Of a DNA stretch of 64,000 nt, positions 1 to 10,151 are shown piece by piece; the first letter of the stretch is position 1, and each line of letters opens with the position of its first letter. The stretch spans positions 62,001 through 126,000 of the forward strand of contig NZ_JACBNX010000001.1 of assembly GCF_013403875.1 (NCBI RefSeq), written 5' to 3'. A program made the translations under genes and the position numbers. Origin of the DNA: Burkholderia guangdongensis (GTDB lineage Bacteria > Pseudomonadota > Gammaproteobacteria > Burkholderiales > Burkholderiaceae). The notes beneath the pieces were generated by a model. The model was given only the letters and a program-made list of their open reading frames with translations, did no database searches and was not told where the DNA came from.

Positions 1-455
1 ACGTGCTGCTGCTGATCGCGGGCAAGGGACGGCTCGCCGACGAGCTGCAGGCGCGTATCGACGCGGCGGCGCTCGGCGACAACGTGAAGCTGCTCGGCTT
101 CGTGCCGGATCAGCATCTCGCGGCGCTGTATCGCGCGGCGACGGTCAGCGTCGTGCCGACCGTCGCGCTCGAGGGCTTCGGGCTCATCACCGTCGAATCG
201 CTGGCGTCGGGCACGCCGGTGCTCGTGACGCCGGTCGGCGGGTTGCCGGAGGCGGTCGCGGGCTTGTCGCAGGATCTCGTGCTGCCGGAGACCGGCGCGC
301 ACGCGATCGCGGACGGGCTTGGCGCGGCGCTGTCCGGCGCGATCGCGCTGCCGGATGATGCGGCGTGCAAGCGCTACGCACGCGAGCATTTCGACAACGC
401 GGTGATCGCGCGGCGCGTCGCGCGCGTGTACGAGGAGGCGATCCGCGCGGGGTGA
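1..455 (+). CDS. Glycosyltransferase family 4, C-terminal part (left end outside window)
   Basis: This is the C-terminal Rossmann half of a GT-B glycosyltransferase of family 4, which moves a sugar from a nucleotide-sugar donor onto a glycan or lipid acceptor at the cytoplasmic face. The open frame already runs at base 3, so the true start lies left of the window. The sequence shows LLIAGKGRL, a GFVPDQHLAALYRAA segment, and the donor-binding signature EGFGLITVESLASGTPV with the E-x7-E spacing typical of the family. It ends with an Arg-rich helix. The acceptor cannot be deduced. The AraC gene beyond it faces the other way, so this gene closes an operon that lies mostly outside the window. Confidence 0.85.
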   Translation, partial: VLLLIAGKGRLADELQARIDAAALGDNVKLLGFVPDQHLAALYRAATVSVVPTVALEGFGLITVESLASGTPVLVTPVGGLPEAVAGLSQDLVLPETGAHAIADGLGAALSGAIALPDDAACKRYAREHFDNAVIARRVARVYEEAIRAG

Positions 456-474
456 CCCGCGTGGATCGAGCGGC

Positions 475-1311
475 TCAGTGCCGCTCGCCGCGCCAGCGGC
501 CCGGCGCGATGCCGAACCGTTTCGTGAACGCGTGCGTGAACGCGCTCTGGTCAGCGAAGCCGACCTGTCCGGCGATGTCCACGAGCGCGTGCCGCTCGTC
601 GGCGAGCAGCACCACCGCGGTGTCGAGGCGCAGCCGCTGCAGATAGCGATGCGGCGTCTCGCCGAACGCGTCGACGAACAGTTGATGAAAGCGCCGCATC
701 CCGAAGCCGCAGTGCGCGGCGAGATCGGCGATGCGCAGCGGCTCCGCGAGCCGCGCGCGCAGCCACGCGTCGATCCGCGCGAAATCGAGGCCCGCGGCCG
801 GCGCGGCGATCCCGCTGTCGCCGATCAGCGCGCCGCACAGCCGCGCGGCGGCCTGCCACTGGAAACGATGCGCGCCCGCGTGCCGCGCGTCGTGGCGATG
901 CCTGGCGTCGAGGTCGAGGTCGAGGTCGAAGTCGAGATCGATGTCGAGGCCGACTTCGAGCCGCGACGCGGCGGCGGCGAGCTGCGCGACGAGCGCGGTC
1001 AGACGCGGATCGATCGCGATCGCGCGCGCGGTGTCGAACAGCCGCTCGGGCACCGCGAGCGACGTCGCCGGCAGATCGAGCACGAGCTGGCGGTTCTCGC
1101 CGAGCCCCGCGTACTCGTGCCGCGCGCCGGCAGGGATCAACCACGCCGCGTGCCGGTTGATCCGCTCGCCGACGCCGTCGACGGCCATCACCATCGCGCC
1201 GTCGACGCCGAGCACGACCTGATGGAAGTCGTGCACGTCCGATGCCTCCGACGCGCCGTAGCGCCGGAGCGCGAGCGTCGGGGACGGCGACGAGGATGGG
1301 GCGTGGATCAT
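475..1311 (-). CDS. AraC-family transcriptional regulator
   Basis: A 278-residue DNA-binding regulator. The last ~100 residues carry the two helix-turn-helix motifs of the AraC family: LRIADLAAHCGFGMRRFHQ, then the second helix region ending ADQSAFTHAFTKRFGIAPG. The N-terminal half is a cupin-like sensor (AAWLIPAGARHEY, GLGENRQLVLDLP). The inter-domain linker has an Asp-Leu/Asp-Phe run (DIDLDFDLDLDLD) encoded by a hexanucleotide repeat, which suggests length variation between strains. The ligand is unknown. The ATG at 1311 gives a full-length family member. The gene converges on the glycosyltransferase and lies just downstream of the FKBP gene on the same strand. Confidence 0.9.
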   Translation of the reverse strand: MIHAPSSSPSPTLALRRYGASEASDVHDFHQVVLGVDGAMVMAVDGVGERINRHAAWLIPAGARHEYAGLGENRQLVLDLPATSLAVPERLFDTARAIAIDPRLTALVAQLAAAASRLEVGLDIDLDFDLDLDLDARHRHDARHAGAHRFQWQAAARLCGALIGDSGIAAPAAGLDFARIDAWLRARLAEPLRIADLAAHCGFGMRRFHQLFVDAFGETPHRYLQRLRLDTAVVLLADERHALVDIAGQVGFADQSAFTHAFTKRFGIAPGRWRGERH

Positions 1312-1331
1312 CGCGGCGGGCGCAGCCGGTG

Positions 1332-1673
1332 TCAGACGGCGAGCAGCTCGACTTCGAACACGAGCGTCGCGTTCGGCGGAATCACGCCGCCCGCGCCGCG
1401 CACACCGTAGCCGAGTTGCGGCGGAATCGTCAGGCGGCGCACGCCGCCGACCTTCATCCCCTGCACGCCTTCGTCCCAGCCCTTGATCACCATCCCGCCG
1501 CCGAGCACGAACGCGAACGGGTCGTTGCGGTCCTTGCTCGAGTCGAACTTCTGGCCGTCGGTCAGCCAGCCGGTGTAGTGAACGCTGACCGTCTGGCCGG
1601 CTTTCGCTTCGGCACCGCTGCCTTCGGTCAGATCTTCGTATTTGAGGCCCGACTCGGTCGTGACGACTGACAT
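1332..1673 (-). CDS. FKBP-type peptidyl-prolyl cis-trans isomerase
   Basis: A 113-residue single-domain FKBP, catalysing cis/trans isomerisation at Xaa-Pro bonds. Visible landmarks are the short N-terminus ([13 protein letters not shown]), [29 protein letters not shown], the [16 protein letters not shown] loop around the active-site Trp, and the C-terminal [13 protein letters not shown] strand. There is no signal peptide, so it is probably cytosolic. The frame extends upstream, but the ATG at 1673 is preceded by AGGAG at proper spacing and matches the usual length. It is divergent from the hydrolase gene at 1984. Confidence 0.93.
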   Translation of the reverse strand: MSVVTTESGLKYEDLTEGSGAEAKAGQTVSVHYTGWLTDGQKFDSSKDRNDPFAFVLGGGMVIKGWDEGVQGMKVGGVRRLTIPPQLGYGVRGAGGVIPPNATLVFEVELLAV

Positions 1674-1864
1674 GACTTGCTCCTGAAAATGAACGATTGA
1701 AGCCGCTATTGTAGGGGAGCCCGGGCCGGATCGCCCGGCCGGGCGACCCAAACGCGCGTTTGAATTGTCGTGCGTACGCGCTGATTTTTCGGCCTTTCGC
1801 GGCCGGCCGGCGTTTGGAAGCGCACCACTACCGTGCGCCTTGCGCGAGCGGGCGGCGCCGGCCT

Positions 1865-1890
1865 ATCGTTACAGCTGTCAATGTAACGAT
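1865..1890. promoter_or_regulatory. Perfect 9-bp dyad, likely repressor operator
   Basis: ATCGTTACA (1865-1873) and its exact reverse complement TGTAACGAT (1882-1890) flank 8 bases in the divergent spacer between the FKBP gene and the hydrolase gene, 94 bases before the hydrolase start. Dyads of this size and spacing are typical of TetR-type repressor sites. No such repressor is encoded in the window, so the binding protein is unknown. Confidence 0.6.
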
Positions 1891-1983
1891 TCGCGCGGGG
1901 CGCGGCGGCCGGACCACAGCCGGCTGGCCCGCCACCCGCGCGCCCGCGGCGCCGATGCCGCGGCCGAGAACGGAGAAACAAGA

Positions 1984-2928
1984 ATGAATGCGTCAGCAAC
2001 CGCTACCGCCGCCGAAGTGATGCCGGTGCGCCGCGACCTGGTTTTCGATCTGCCGGTCGAGCGCGCGAAGGACTGGCACGCGATGGGCCCGCACGTCACG
2101 CACTTCTTCAACGCACTGTCGCTGCTGTTCCCCGCCGGCGAGCGCTTCTTCATGGATTCGGTGCGCCACTACCGCGACCGGATCGACGATCCGGTGCTGA
2201 AGAAGCAGGTGATGGGCTTCATCGGCCAGGAGGCGATGCACACGCGCGAGCACGTCGAGTACAACGAGATGCTGCAGGCGAACCGGCTGCCGGCGCGCAA
2301 GCTCGACCAGCGCGTATGGAGCATTCTCGGCTTCATGAAGCGCAAGCTGCCGCATTCGGTGCAGCTCGCGCACACGATCGCGGCCGAGCACTACACCGCG
2401 ATGCTCGCCGACCTGCTGCTGCGCGATCCGTCGCGGCTCGAAGGTTCGGTCGAAGGCTACCGGCAGATGTGGGTCTGGCACGCGCTCGAGGAAACGGAGC
2501 ACAAGTCCGTGTCGTTCGACGTGTGGAACGCGGCGATGAAGCCGGGCCTGCGCCGCTACCTGATGCGCGTCGGCGTGTATCTGCTGACGACGCTGACCTT
2601 CTGGCCGTCGGTGTTCGCGATGCACGCGACGCTGCTGTGGGCCGACCGCAAGCGCCGCGCGCGCAGCGAGCGGCCGAGCCTGCTCGACAGCGCGCGCGGG
2701 ATGCTGAGGCTGACCGCGTTCCTGTACGGGCCGCGCCACGGGCTGTTCCCGAGCATCACGCGCGAATGGCTGAGCTTCCTGCGGCCCGGCTTCCATCCGT
2801 GGGATCACGACAACCGCCAGTATCTGACGCGGGTCGATGCGCTCGTCGCCGAATACGGTTCGCACGACGGCGCATCCGCCGGTCGCGGCCGCGTGACCGC
2901 GCTCACGCCGCTGCCCGCCGTGCGCTGA
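1984..2928 (+). CDS. Predicted metal-dependent hydrolase (PF10118/COG3687-like)
   Basis: A 314-residue protein of the predicted metal-dependent hydrolase family. A helical core carries repeated Glu/His metal-binding motifs: GQEAMHTREHVEYN (about residues 82-95), HTIAAEHYTAML and WHALEETEHKSVSFDV. These look like a di-iron ferritin-like bundle, and two hydrophobic stretches follow near LMRVGVYLLTTLTF. The substrate is not established for the family. The ATG at 1984 follows GGAGAAACAAGA, a good ribosome-binding site; the longer upstream frame is non-coding in character. The dyad at 1865-1890 probably controls it. Confidence 0.82.
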   Translation: MNASATATAAEVMPVRRDLVFDLPVERAKDWHAMGPHVTHFFNALSLLFPAGERFFMDSVRHYRDRIDDPVLKKQVMGFIGQEAMHTREHVEYNEMLQANRLPARKLDQRVWSILGFMKRKLPHSVQLAHTIAAEHYTAMLADLLLRDPSRLEGSVEGYRQMWVWHALEETEHKSVSFDVWNAAMKPGLRRYLMRVGVYLLTTLTFWPSVFAMHATLLWADRKRRARSERPSLLDSARGMLRLTAFLYGPRHGLFPSITREWLSFLRPGFHPWDHDNRQYLTRVDALVAEYGSHDGASAGRGRVTALTPLPAVR

Positions 2929-3484
2929 ATTGTGCGCTGAAGTTGCGCTGAGTTGTGCCGGCACCGGCGACGGCGCCGGCGGGCGCTTCCGTGCGCCGTT
3001 CCGCGCGCGCGATGTTGCGCGCGCACATCAATCCCGTTCGTCTGAGGATTGATCCAGATCGAACATTGTGCATGCGAACGGGCGGCCCGACCGGCCGTTC
3101 GCATCGACCCGCCGGCATCCGCTGATCCCCCCGACACCCGCCGACGCCGCTTTCCCGCTCACCGTCGCGCGGCCGCCGAACGCCGCGCGAGCCGCGCCGG
3201 GCGGCCGTCCTGGCGGTTTCATCCGAATCCGTCATGTTCTCCCCGACACGCGCGCCGGCCGGCGCGCGTCAGGCTTTTCGATCGCGCTACCGGGATAACA
3301 CCCATCTAGCCGCGCCGCGCCGTCGCCGATATACCGCTGTAGGGAAGGTTCGGGCCGGCGGGGCATGCGCCGTGGGGTATTTTATTCGGACGGAATTCCG
3401 GCGAACATGTCGGTTCCGATGTCCGGTCCGCGGCGTGTTGCTGCGCAGGCCGAAGCGCGATACCAACGCAATACGGGGAAGAAG
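2929..3484. other. Intergenic region with GC-rich palindrome
   Basis: About 550 bases without a convincing gene. The first 30 bases hold three imperfect copies of TGCGCTGAAT-like sequence continuing from the hydrolase stop. A perfect 22-bp palindrome, ACGCGCGCCGG followed by CCGGCGCGCGT, occupies 3248-3269 and is followed by TTTT, so it may be a terminator. Two in-frame ATGs of the following regulator gene (3365, 3407) lie here but lack ribosome-binding sites as good as that of 3485. Confidence 0.5.
3248..3275 (+). terminator. GC palindrome followed by short T run
   Basis: Two 11-base arms (3248-3258 and 3259-3269) are exact reverse complements with no spacer, followed by CAGGCTTTT. It may end transcripts arriving from the hydrolase gene. 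The T run is short, and a protein-binding palindrome is an alternative. Confidence 0.4.
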
Positions 3485-4981
<1,497 letters not shown>

Positions 4982-4989
4982 GGCTCGCT

Positions 4990-5373
4990 TCAACGGTAGG
5001 TCCAGAGCCGGTGCAGCACGAACGTGACGGGCGGCACGAACAGCACGACCGCGACGATGCTCCAGAGCGCCGCGAGCCCGAGCATCTCGGTCGCGCGCGC
5101 GAGCAGCATCGTCTCGGCGAGGCCGCACAGCGCGACCGCGAGGAAGCGCAGCAGGTTGTTCCAGCGCACGCTCGACGAGAAGCTCCACAGCGTGTTCGCG
5201 AGGTACGAGAACACGGTCGCGCAGACGAACGCGACCGCGTTCGCGGCGACCGGCGTCGCGTCGAACAGCGCGAACATCGCGGACGCGATCAGCGTGTGAA
5301 TCGCGGTCGAGCAGAGGCCGGAGATGCCGAAGCGGAACAGTCGCTCGCGCTCGGCGTACAGGACGCGGATCAT
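4990..5373 (-). CDS. gtrA: GtrA-family membrane protein
   Basis: A 127-residue protein with four predicted membrane helices and GtrA hallmarks: LFRFGISGLCSTAIHTLIAS, then FVCATVFSYLANTLWSFSS and a final RLWTYR. GtrA proteins are thought to help flip undecaprenyl-linked sugars made by a GtrB-type GT2 across the inner membrane. Such a GT2 gene lies 20 bases upstream on the same strand, so the two form the expected pair. The ATG at 5373 follows GGTGGAG. A GTG four codons earlier (5385) is less likely. It is the last gene of the leftward operon starting at 9100. Confidence 0.9.
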   Translation of the reverse strand: MIRVLYAERERLFRFGISGLCSTAIHTLIASAMFALFDATPVAANAVAFVCATVFSYLANTLWSFSSSVRWNNLLRFLAVALCGLAETMLLARATEMLGLAALWSIVAVVLFVPPVTFVLHRLWTYR

Positions 5374-5393
5374 GACGTTCTCCACCGTGCCGG

Positions 5394-6455
5394 TTAGCGC
5401 GCGGCGACGCGGTGGCGCGGCTGCGCGCGGCGGCGCGCGAGCTCGGCGCGCGCATACAGCGCGTGGCGCTGCGCGTCGCGCGCGACCGGCAGCGCGGTCA
5501 CCTTGCTACGCGCCTGATAGCGGCGGCGCACCAGATAGACGGGACGCTCCTTCGATTCGTAGTAGATCCGCCCGATGTATTCGCCGACGACGCCGATGCC
5601 GATCAGCTCGATGCCGCCGATGAACAGCATCACCGAGATCAGCGACGCATAGCCGGGCACCGGATTGCCGAACAGCAGCGTGCGGGCGATCACGAACGAG
5701 CCGTACAGGAACGACAGCAGCGCGATCCCGAGCCCGATGTAGGTCCAGCTGCGCAGCGGCACCGTGCTGAAGCTCGTGATCCCTTCGAGCGCGAAGTTCC
5801 ACAGCTTCCAGCCGGAGAACTTCGAATGGCCGGCGCTGCGCATCTCGCGCTGGTATTCGACGATCACGGTCCGGTAGCCGACCCACGCGAACAGCCCCTT
5901 CATGAAGCGCCGGCGTTCCGGCAGGCTGCGCAGCGCGTTGACGACCTGGCGGTCCATCAGGCGGAAATCGCCGACGTTCTCGGGCAGCTTCACTTCCGAC
6001 AGCGCGTTGTGCACGCGGTAGTAGATCGCGGCAGCGGTGCGTTTCGCGAACGAGTCGCACGCACGGTTGCTGCGCTTCGCGGCGACGACTTCGGCTCCGT
6101 CGCGCCAGTGCTCGATCATCACGGGGATCAGGCTCGGCGGATCCTGCAGGTCGGCGTCGATCGGGATCACCGCGTCGCCAATCGCTTCGTCGAGGCCGGC
6201 CGTCAGCGCCGCCTCCTTGCCGAAGTTGCGCGACAGATCGATCACGCGCACACGCGCGTCCTTCGCGCTGTAGGCGATCAGGCGCTCGAGCGTGTCGTCG
6301 CGGCTGCCGTCGTTCACGCAGACGATCTCGAAGCGGATCGATTCGATGCCCGACATCAGCGGCATCACCGCGTCGAAGAAGTGGTCGATCGCGTCGCCTT
6401 CGTTGTAGAACGGCACGACCAGCGAGATGAGCGGTGTCCGGATGTGAGCCCGCAT
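5394..6455 (-). CDS. GT2 glycosyltransferase, GtrB/dolichol-phosphate-mannose-synthase type
   Basis: A 353-residue membrane-anchored polyprenol-phosphate glycosyltransferase. The N-terminal GT-A domain starts SLVVPFYNEGDAI and contains the NDGSRDDT motif and the metal-binding IDADLQDPP (DXD-like). RSAGHSKFSGWKLWNFA is characteristic of the DPMS/GtrB group. Two membrane helices follow (near WTYIGLGIALLSFLYGSFV and ISVMLFIGGIELIGIGVVG), then the conserved GEYIGRIYYESKERP. It probably charges undecaprenyl phosphate with a sugar that the adjacent GtrA flips for modification of LPS or another surface glycan. The C-terminal 40 residues are a basic tail. Confidence 0.92.
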   Translation of the reverse strand: MRAHIRTPLISLVVPFYNEGDAIDHFFDAVMPLMSGIESIRFEIVCVNDGSRDDTLERLIAYSAKDARVRVIDLSRNFGKEAALTAGLDEAIGDAVIPIDADLQDPPSLIPVMIEHWRDGAEVVAAKRSNRACDSFAKRTAAAIYYRVHNALSEVKLPENVGDFRLMDRQVVNALRSLPERRRFMKGLFAWVGYRTVIVEYQREMRSAGHSKFSGWKLWNFALEGITSFSTVPLRSWTYIGLGIALLSFLYGSFVIARTLLFGNPVPGYASLISVMLFIGGIELIGIGVVGEYIGRIYYESKERPVYLVRRRYQARSKVTALPVARDAQRHALYARAELARRRAQPRHRVAAR

Positions 6456-6479
6456 GATGGTTCCCCTTGGTATGCCGGT

Positions 6480-7862
6480 CTAGCGGTGGCCGCCGAGCGG
6501 CAGCGAGCGGTCGAGCCGAACCGCCAGATGGGCGGCGCGGTGCGGCCTCGCGGCATGTGCGAATTCGGTTTCGTTCGCGACGTCATGTGCGTCGGGCAGA
6601 CACGGCGACGCGCGGCGTTCCTGCGCGATGCGGGCGACCAGCAGCGCGAGCGAGCCGAGCGTGATCAGCGGGACGAACTGGACCTGGATATAAACGACGA
6701 TCGCGAGGCACGCGACCGGCGTCACCCACAGCAGCGTGAGCCATTCGCGATCGAAGCGCCGCCAGCCGTACGCGAGCGCATGGCGCGCGTACCACGCGAT
6801 GACGAGGCCGAGCCACGTGAGGTCGTAGTCGTACAGATACGGGCTGACGAGCAGGCTCGCGCACGCGAGCGTGGCGGCGCGCAGCGAATAGGCGCAACTG
6901 CCGCGCCATGCGTAGCCGACGGCGGCGAAGGCCGCGATGCCCGAGAGCGTCTGCAGGCCCTGCGCGACGAAGCGTGGCAGGCCGGCGAGCATGACCATCG
7001 AATAGACGGTCGGCATCCGGTCGAGCTTCGCGTGGCCGGGGACGCTGATCGCCTGATACGCGAAGTCCAGCCCATGCGCGAATGAAATCCACGTGCCGAT
7101 GCCGAATGCGAGCGTCGCCAGCGCGGCGATGCCGGCGACGCTCGCCGTCCACGCGACCAGCGCGCGCCATTGGCCCGAGCAGAGCAGCGCGAACGGGAAC
7201 AGTACCGCGAATTGCGGCTTGACCGTCAGTATTGCGAAGCAGATGCCGGCGAGGGCGGGGCGCCGTTGCAGCAGCAGCAGCCCGAGCCCGCCGATTGCCG
7301 CGGTGAAGAGACTGGTTTGCCCGACGATGACGACCACGAGCGCCGCCGGGAACGCCACCGCGCAGAGCGCGGCGGTATTGTGCTGCACGATGCCGCGTAT
7401 GACCGCCACGAACATCGCATACGTCGTGCCGAGCCAGAGCATGGCGGCCAGCACGAACGGCAACCATCCGAGCGGCGACACCAGCAGTAGCATATGCGGC
7501 GGATAAAGCCACAGCAGCGCGCCCGTGGATCCATGCATCGACGGAACGATTCGCTCCTCGATCGCGCGCAGCACGGCCGGATCCCACGCGGTCGCCGCAT
7601 GCCCATGCACCGCGAGCCACGCGGCACTCCAGATCGCGGTGAAATCCTGCGACATCGGCGACATGTCCACGGCGTGCGGGAGATTCAGGCGCGTCAGGTA
7701 GATCAGGATGAACAGCGACCCGCCGATCAGAGAGGTATACGAGTACGTGCGCACGCGATGCAGGTTGATCCAGTGCGGGCGCCGGCGCGGGCCGGCCACC
7801 GGCAGCTCCGTGTGCATGTCGGCCGTGGCCGGTGCGTGATGGCCGGGAAGATGAAGGTTCAT
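6480..7862 (-). CDS. GT87/DUF2029-like integral membrane glycosyltransferase
   Basis: A 460-residue multi-pass membrane protein of the DUF2029/GT87 type, using polyprenyl-phosphate sugars on the periplasmic side. Evidence: an acidic first loop with SQDFTAIWSAAWL, many hydrophobic helices, WLYPPHMLLLVSPLGWLPF, ILTVKPQFAVLFPFALL and SPYLYDYDLTWLGL. The start ATG overlaps the upstream gene's TGA by one base, so translation is probably coupled. It shares its architecture and several motifs (LYPP, KPQ, PYL-Y-DLTWLG) with that upstream gene and looks like a diverged duplicate. In the other reading, the strand-wide open frame to 9224 is just GC-rich sequence. Confidence 0.85.
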   Translation of the reverse strand: MNLHLPGHHAPATADMHTELPVAGPRRRPHWINLHRVRTYSYTSLIGGSLFILIYLTRLNLPHAVDMSPMSQDFTAIWSAAWLAVHGHAATAWDPAVLRAIEERIVPSMHGSTGALLWLYPPHMLLLVSPLGWLPFVLAAMLWLGTTYAMFVAVIRGIVQHNTAALCAVAFPAALVVVIVGQTSLFTAAIGGLGLLLLQRRPALAGICFAILTVKPQFAVLFPFALLCSGQWRALVAWTASVAGIAALATLAFGIGTWISFAHGLDFAYQAISVPGHAKLDRMPTVYSMVMLAGLPRFVAQGLQTLSGIAAFAAVGYAWRGSCAYSLRAATLACASLLVSPYLYDYDLTWLGLVIAWYARHALAYGWRRFDREWLTLLWVTPVACLAIVVYIQVQFVPLITLGSLALLVARIAQERRASPCLPDAHDVANETEFAHAARPHRAAHLAVRLDRSLPLGGHR

Positions 7863-9100
7863 CACAGCTCCCTGGGGACGAGTGCGGCGCGCCGGACGAC
7901 GACGAACAGCACCGCAAGCAGGACGACGGGACCGAACTGCGGCGCATGCAGCACGCGATTGCAGAGTTCGAATACGGGAAGCAGCCACGCGAGCACGATC
8001 ACGCCCTGGTCGCCGGGCAGCCAGCCTGCTTCGAGGCCGTACGCGACGAGGCAGAACACGGCGATGCCGAGCCACGTGAGTTCGTAATGCCATAGATACG
8101 GCGTCGTGAGCAGCGTCGCGATCGCCAGCACGGCGGCGCGCAGGCGCAGGTCGCGCGTGCGGCGCCATACGCCGACGGTCGACGCGATCGCGAGCATCGC
8201 GACCGCGAACTGCATCGCGTACGCGATCGACAGCGGCGCACCGGCGAGCCGCAGCGCCGCGAACGTCGTGGGTGACGCGTCCCAGTATGCGGCGCTTCGC
8301 ATCAGGTGATAGCTCTGCACCGACGATACTGCATGAATGGCGCCGTGTATCGCGCCGGTGCCGCTGATCATGAGGCTCGCGCAGACGAACGCCACGGTGC
8401 CGACCGCCGCTGCCGCGAATGCGCGCCACGCGCGAGCGGCGATCAGCGCGACCGGAAACAGCACGGCGAGTTGAGGCTTGATCGCGAGCAGGCTGATCAG
8501 CAGGCCGGCGACGATCGGACGCCGGTCCAGATGAACGAGTGCGAGCGCGGCGATGCCGGCGGTCGCGATGCTGTTCTGCCCCTGCATGAACGCGATGAAT
8601 ACGGCGGGATAGGCCAGCACGACGAGCGCGGCGAGCCGCGGCCGCGGAAGCAGCACCCGCAGTCCGGTCAAGGTCCGGAGTGCGTGTGCATAGCATAGAA
8701 AACTGCCCGCGAAAAAGAGGAAATACGCGGGCAGAAAGGGCACGAGCGAAAGCGGGGCGACGAACAGCAGCATCGTCGGCGGATAAAGCCACGGCAGGAA
8801 CATGCCGCTTTGAAACTGGTCGAGCAACGCGTATTGCGCGTGAGCGAAGGCCCGGCTGTCGTAGACGGACGCGGCGTGGCCGTGCAGCGTCATGTCGGAT
8901 GCCGTCCAGAACACGGCGAAATCGGAACCGGGGCGGATCACGTCGCGCGTGGTGAAGCCGTGACTCATCGTTGCCCAGAGGGCGGTCAGAACACCGGCGG
9001 CCAGCAGCATCGCGCAGCTGTACACGACCACCCGGTCGGCCGTCAGCCAGCTGGTGCAGCGCCACGCGCGATAGCGCGATCCCCGATTTGCCATGTACAT
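7862..9100 (-). CDS. GT87/DUF2029-like integral membrane glycosyltransferase (paralogue)
   Basis: A 412-residue membrane protein with the same motifs as its downstream neighbour: DFAVFWTASDMTLHGHAAS in the first loop, FLPWLYPPTMLLFVAPLSL, LAIKPQLAVLFPVALIA and PYLWHYELTWLGIAVF. About ten membrane helices are predicted. It is the first gene of a leftward operon (GT87, GT87, GT2, GtrA) that looks built to decorate a surface polymer with lipid-linked sugars. The start is uncertain: ATG 9100 (with GGGGC upstream) is chosen. The frame is open to ATG 9217, which has no ribosome-binding site. Confidence 0.83.
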   Translation of the reverse strand: MYMANRGSRYRAWRCTSWLTADRVVVYSCAMLLAAGVLTALWATMSHGFTTRDVIRPGSDFAVFWTASDMTLHGHAASVYDSRAFAHAQYALLDQFQSGMFLPWLYPPTMLLFVAPLSLVPFLPAYFLFFAGSFLCYAHALRTLTGLRVLLPRPRLAALVVLAYPAVFIAFMQGQNSIATAGIAALALVHLDRRPIVAGLLISLLAIKPQLAVLFPVALIAARAWRAFAAAAVGTVAFVCASLMISGTGAIHGAIHAVSSVQSYHLMRSAAYWDASPTTFAALRLAGAPLSIAYAMQFAVAMLAIASTVGVWRRTRDLRLRAAVLAIATLLTTPYLWHYELTWLGIAVFCLVAYGLEAGWLPGDQGVIVLAWLLPVFELCNRVLHAPQFGPVVLLAVLFVVVRRAALVPREL

Positions 9101-10151
9101 GATGCCCCGTCCACTGTTGCGGCCGCGCGGTCGACGCGGCCCAGTCCTTCGTATGTGCTTTGCATTGGCTCGGATATCGGAGCGTTTTCGCTCTCTGGTG
9201 ATGTCCGGTGAATTCATTGTTCAAAAAAAAAACGCGCGACGCAAATCGCCGCGCATTTCATCGGGCGTTTAATTTGTGGTAGAGGCGGGAAAACGGCCGA
9301 TTGGGGCCGCTGAAAACGCTTTTGGCGGGTATCGGCGTATCAACGCTGAAACATTTCGCGTTTTTGGCCGAGACAAATCCATGTCGGCCATGCGATGCCT
9401 GGTCGGGCGGGCCGATTCGGGAAAGTCCCGAGAAAATTTTTTCGACCTTGCCGGGCGGGGCTTTGCGCGCGCCGGGCACCGGCGCACGGCGCCGAATGTG
9501 TATCAGAAGCGAAACATTTCGTCAGTCGAGTCCCGCAGCCGGTGCGGCCCGTTTGATCGAGCGGCTTGCGCCGCCTGGGTTTTCCGTGAGCTGGCCCGCT
9601 CCTTGCGCTATGGATTGCGCGGAAGTCGACGACGCGACAACCTGCCGATTCAGACTATCGATAAATCCAGAATCGGACCGTTGTCGCTCGCGGGGTGAGG
9701 TCGGGGCGTGGGGTTTGCACCGGCGCTCCCGGTAACGCGAGTAGTCGCCGCCTGACCAGCGGAATGCCGGCAACGTCCGGTCATGAGAATAAGCAGGAAC
9801 AGAAGTCGGGGTAGAAAAATGATTAGTCGAGACCATTCGCGGCTTTCGAGCCGCAATCGCAACGCCGCGTGTCGCCTGGCCGTTGCCTCCCGTGCGTTTG
9901 GCCGGCGTGTGCCGGCTGGCGTCATCGCCGTCCCGAGCGGACGGCGCATCCGGCTCATCGCCGCTCATGCGCATCAGGAATGTGCCTCCTCGGTCGCCGC
10001 CGCTCTTTCGACGCGAAAGGGCATGTGCGCGCGAGCCCCGATACCTCTGTGTCCGGATCAGGTGTTCCGGGTTTCATGTCGTGCCTGAGGTAGATCGCCC
10101 GAAGCCAATGGTGGCAAGGGTTTTTTTGTACTTATCCGCAAGGGGAAAGCC
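9101..10151. other. Leader region of the Flp operon
   Basis: About 1 kb between the leftward glycosylation operon and the rightward pilus operon with no convincing gene. It holds an A9 run near 9223-9231, two exact copies of GAAACATTTCG (9348-9358 and 9511-9521), a sigma-54-like -24/-12 element at 9592-9607, and a T7 run at 10120-10126 near the first pilin. Open frames here (for example 9783-10088) have no ribosome-binding sites or recognisable proteins. Confidence 0.55.
9592..9607 (+). promoter_or_regulatory. Sigma-54-type -24/-12 promoter element
   Basis: TGGCCCGCTCCTTGCG matches the sigma-54 consensus TGGCAC-N5-TTGCA, with the invariant GG and GC separated by exactly ten bases. It points toward the first pilin gene 545 bases downstream. 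A sigma-54 activator gene lies about 5 kb away (3485-4981). A chance match in GC-rich DNA is possible but not common. Confidence 0.5.

Noticed and set aside
2922..2958. Short repeats TGCGCTGA at the end of the hydrolase gene
   Set aside because: Only three imperfect copies; no clear function.
6480..9224. 914-residue open frame on the minus strand
   Set aside because: It merges the real gene 6480-7862 with an unrelated frame across the second gene; the true genes overlap by one base at 7862.
9783..10088. Possible gene in the Flp leader
   Set aside because: No ribosome-binding site, Arg-rich composition, and the region has promoter-like elements.
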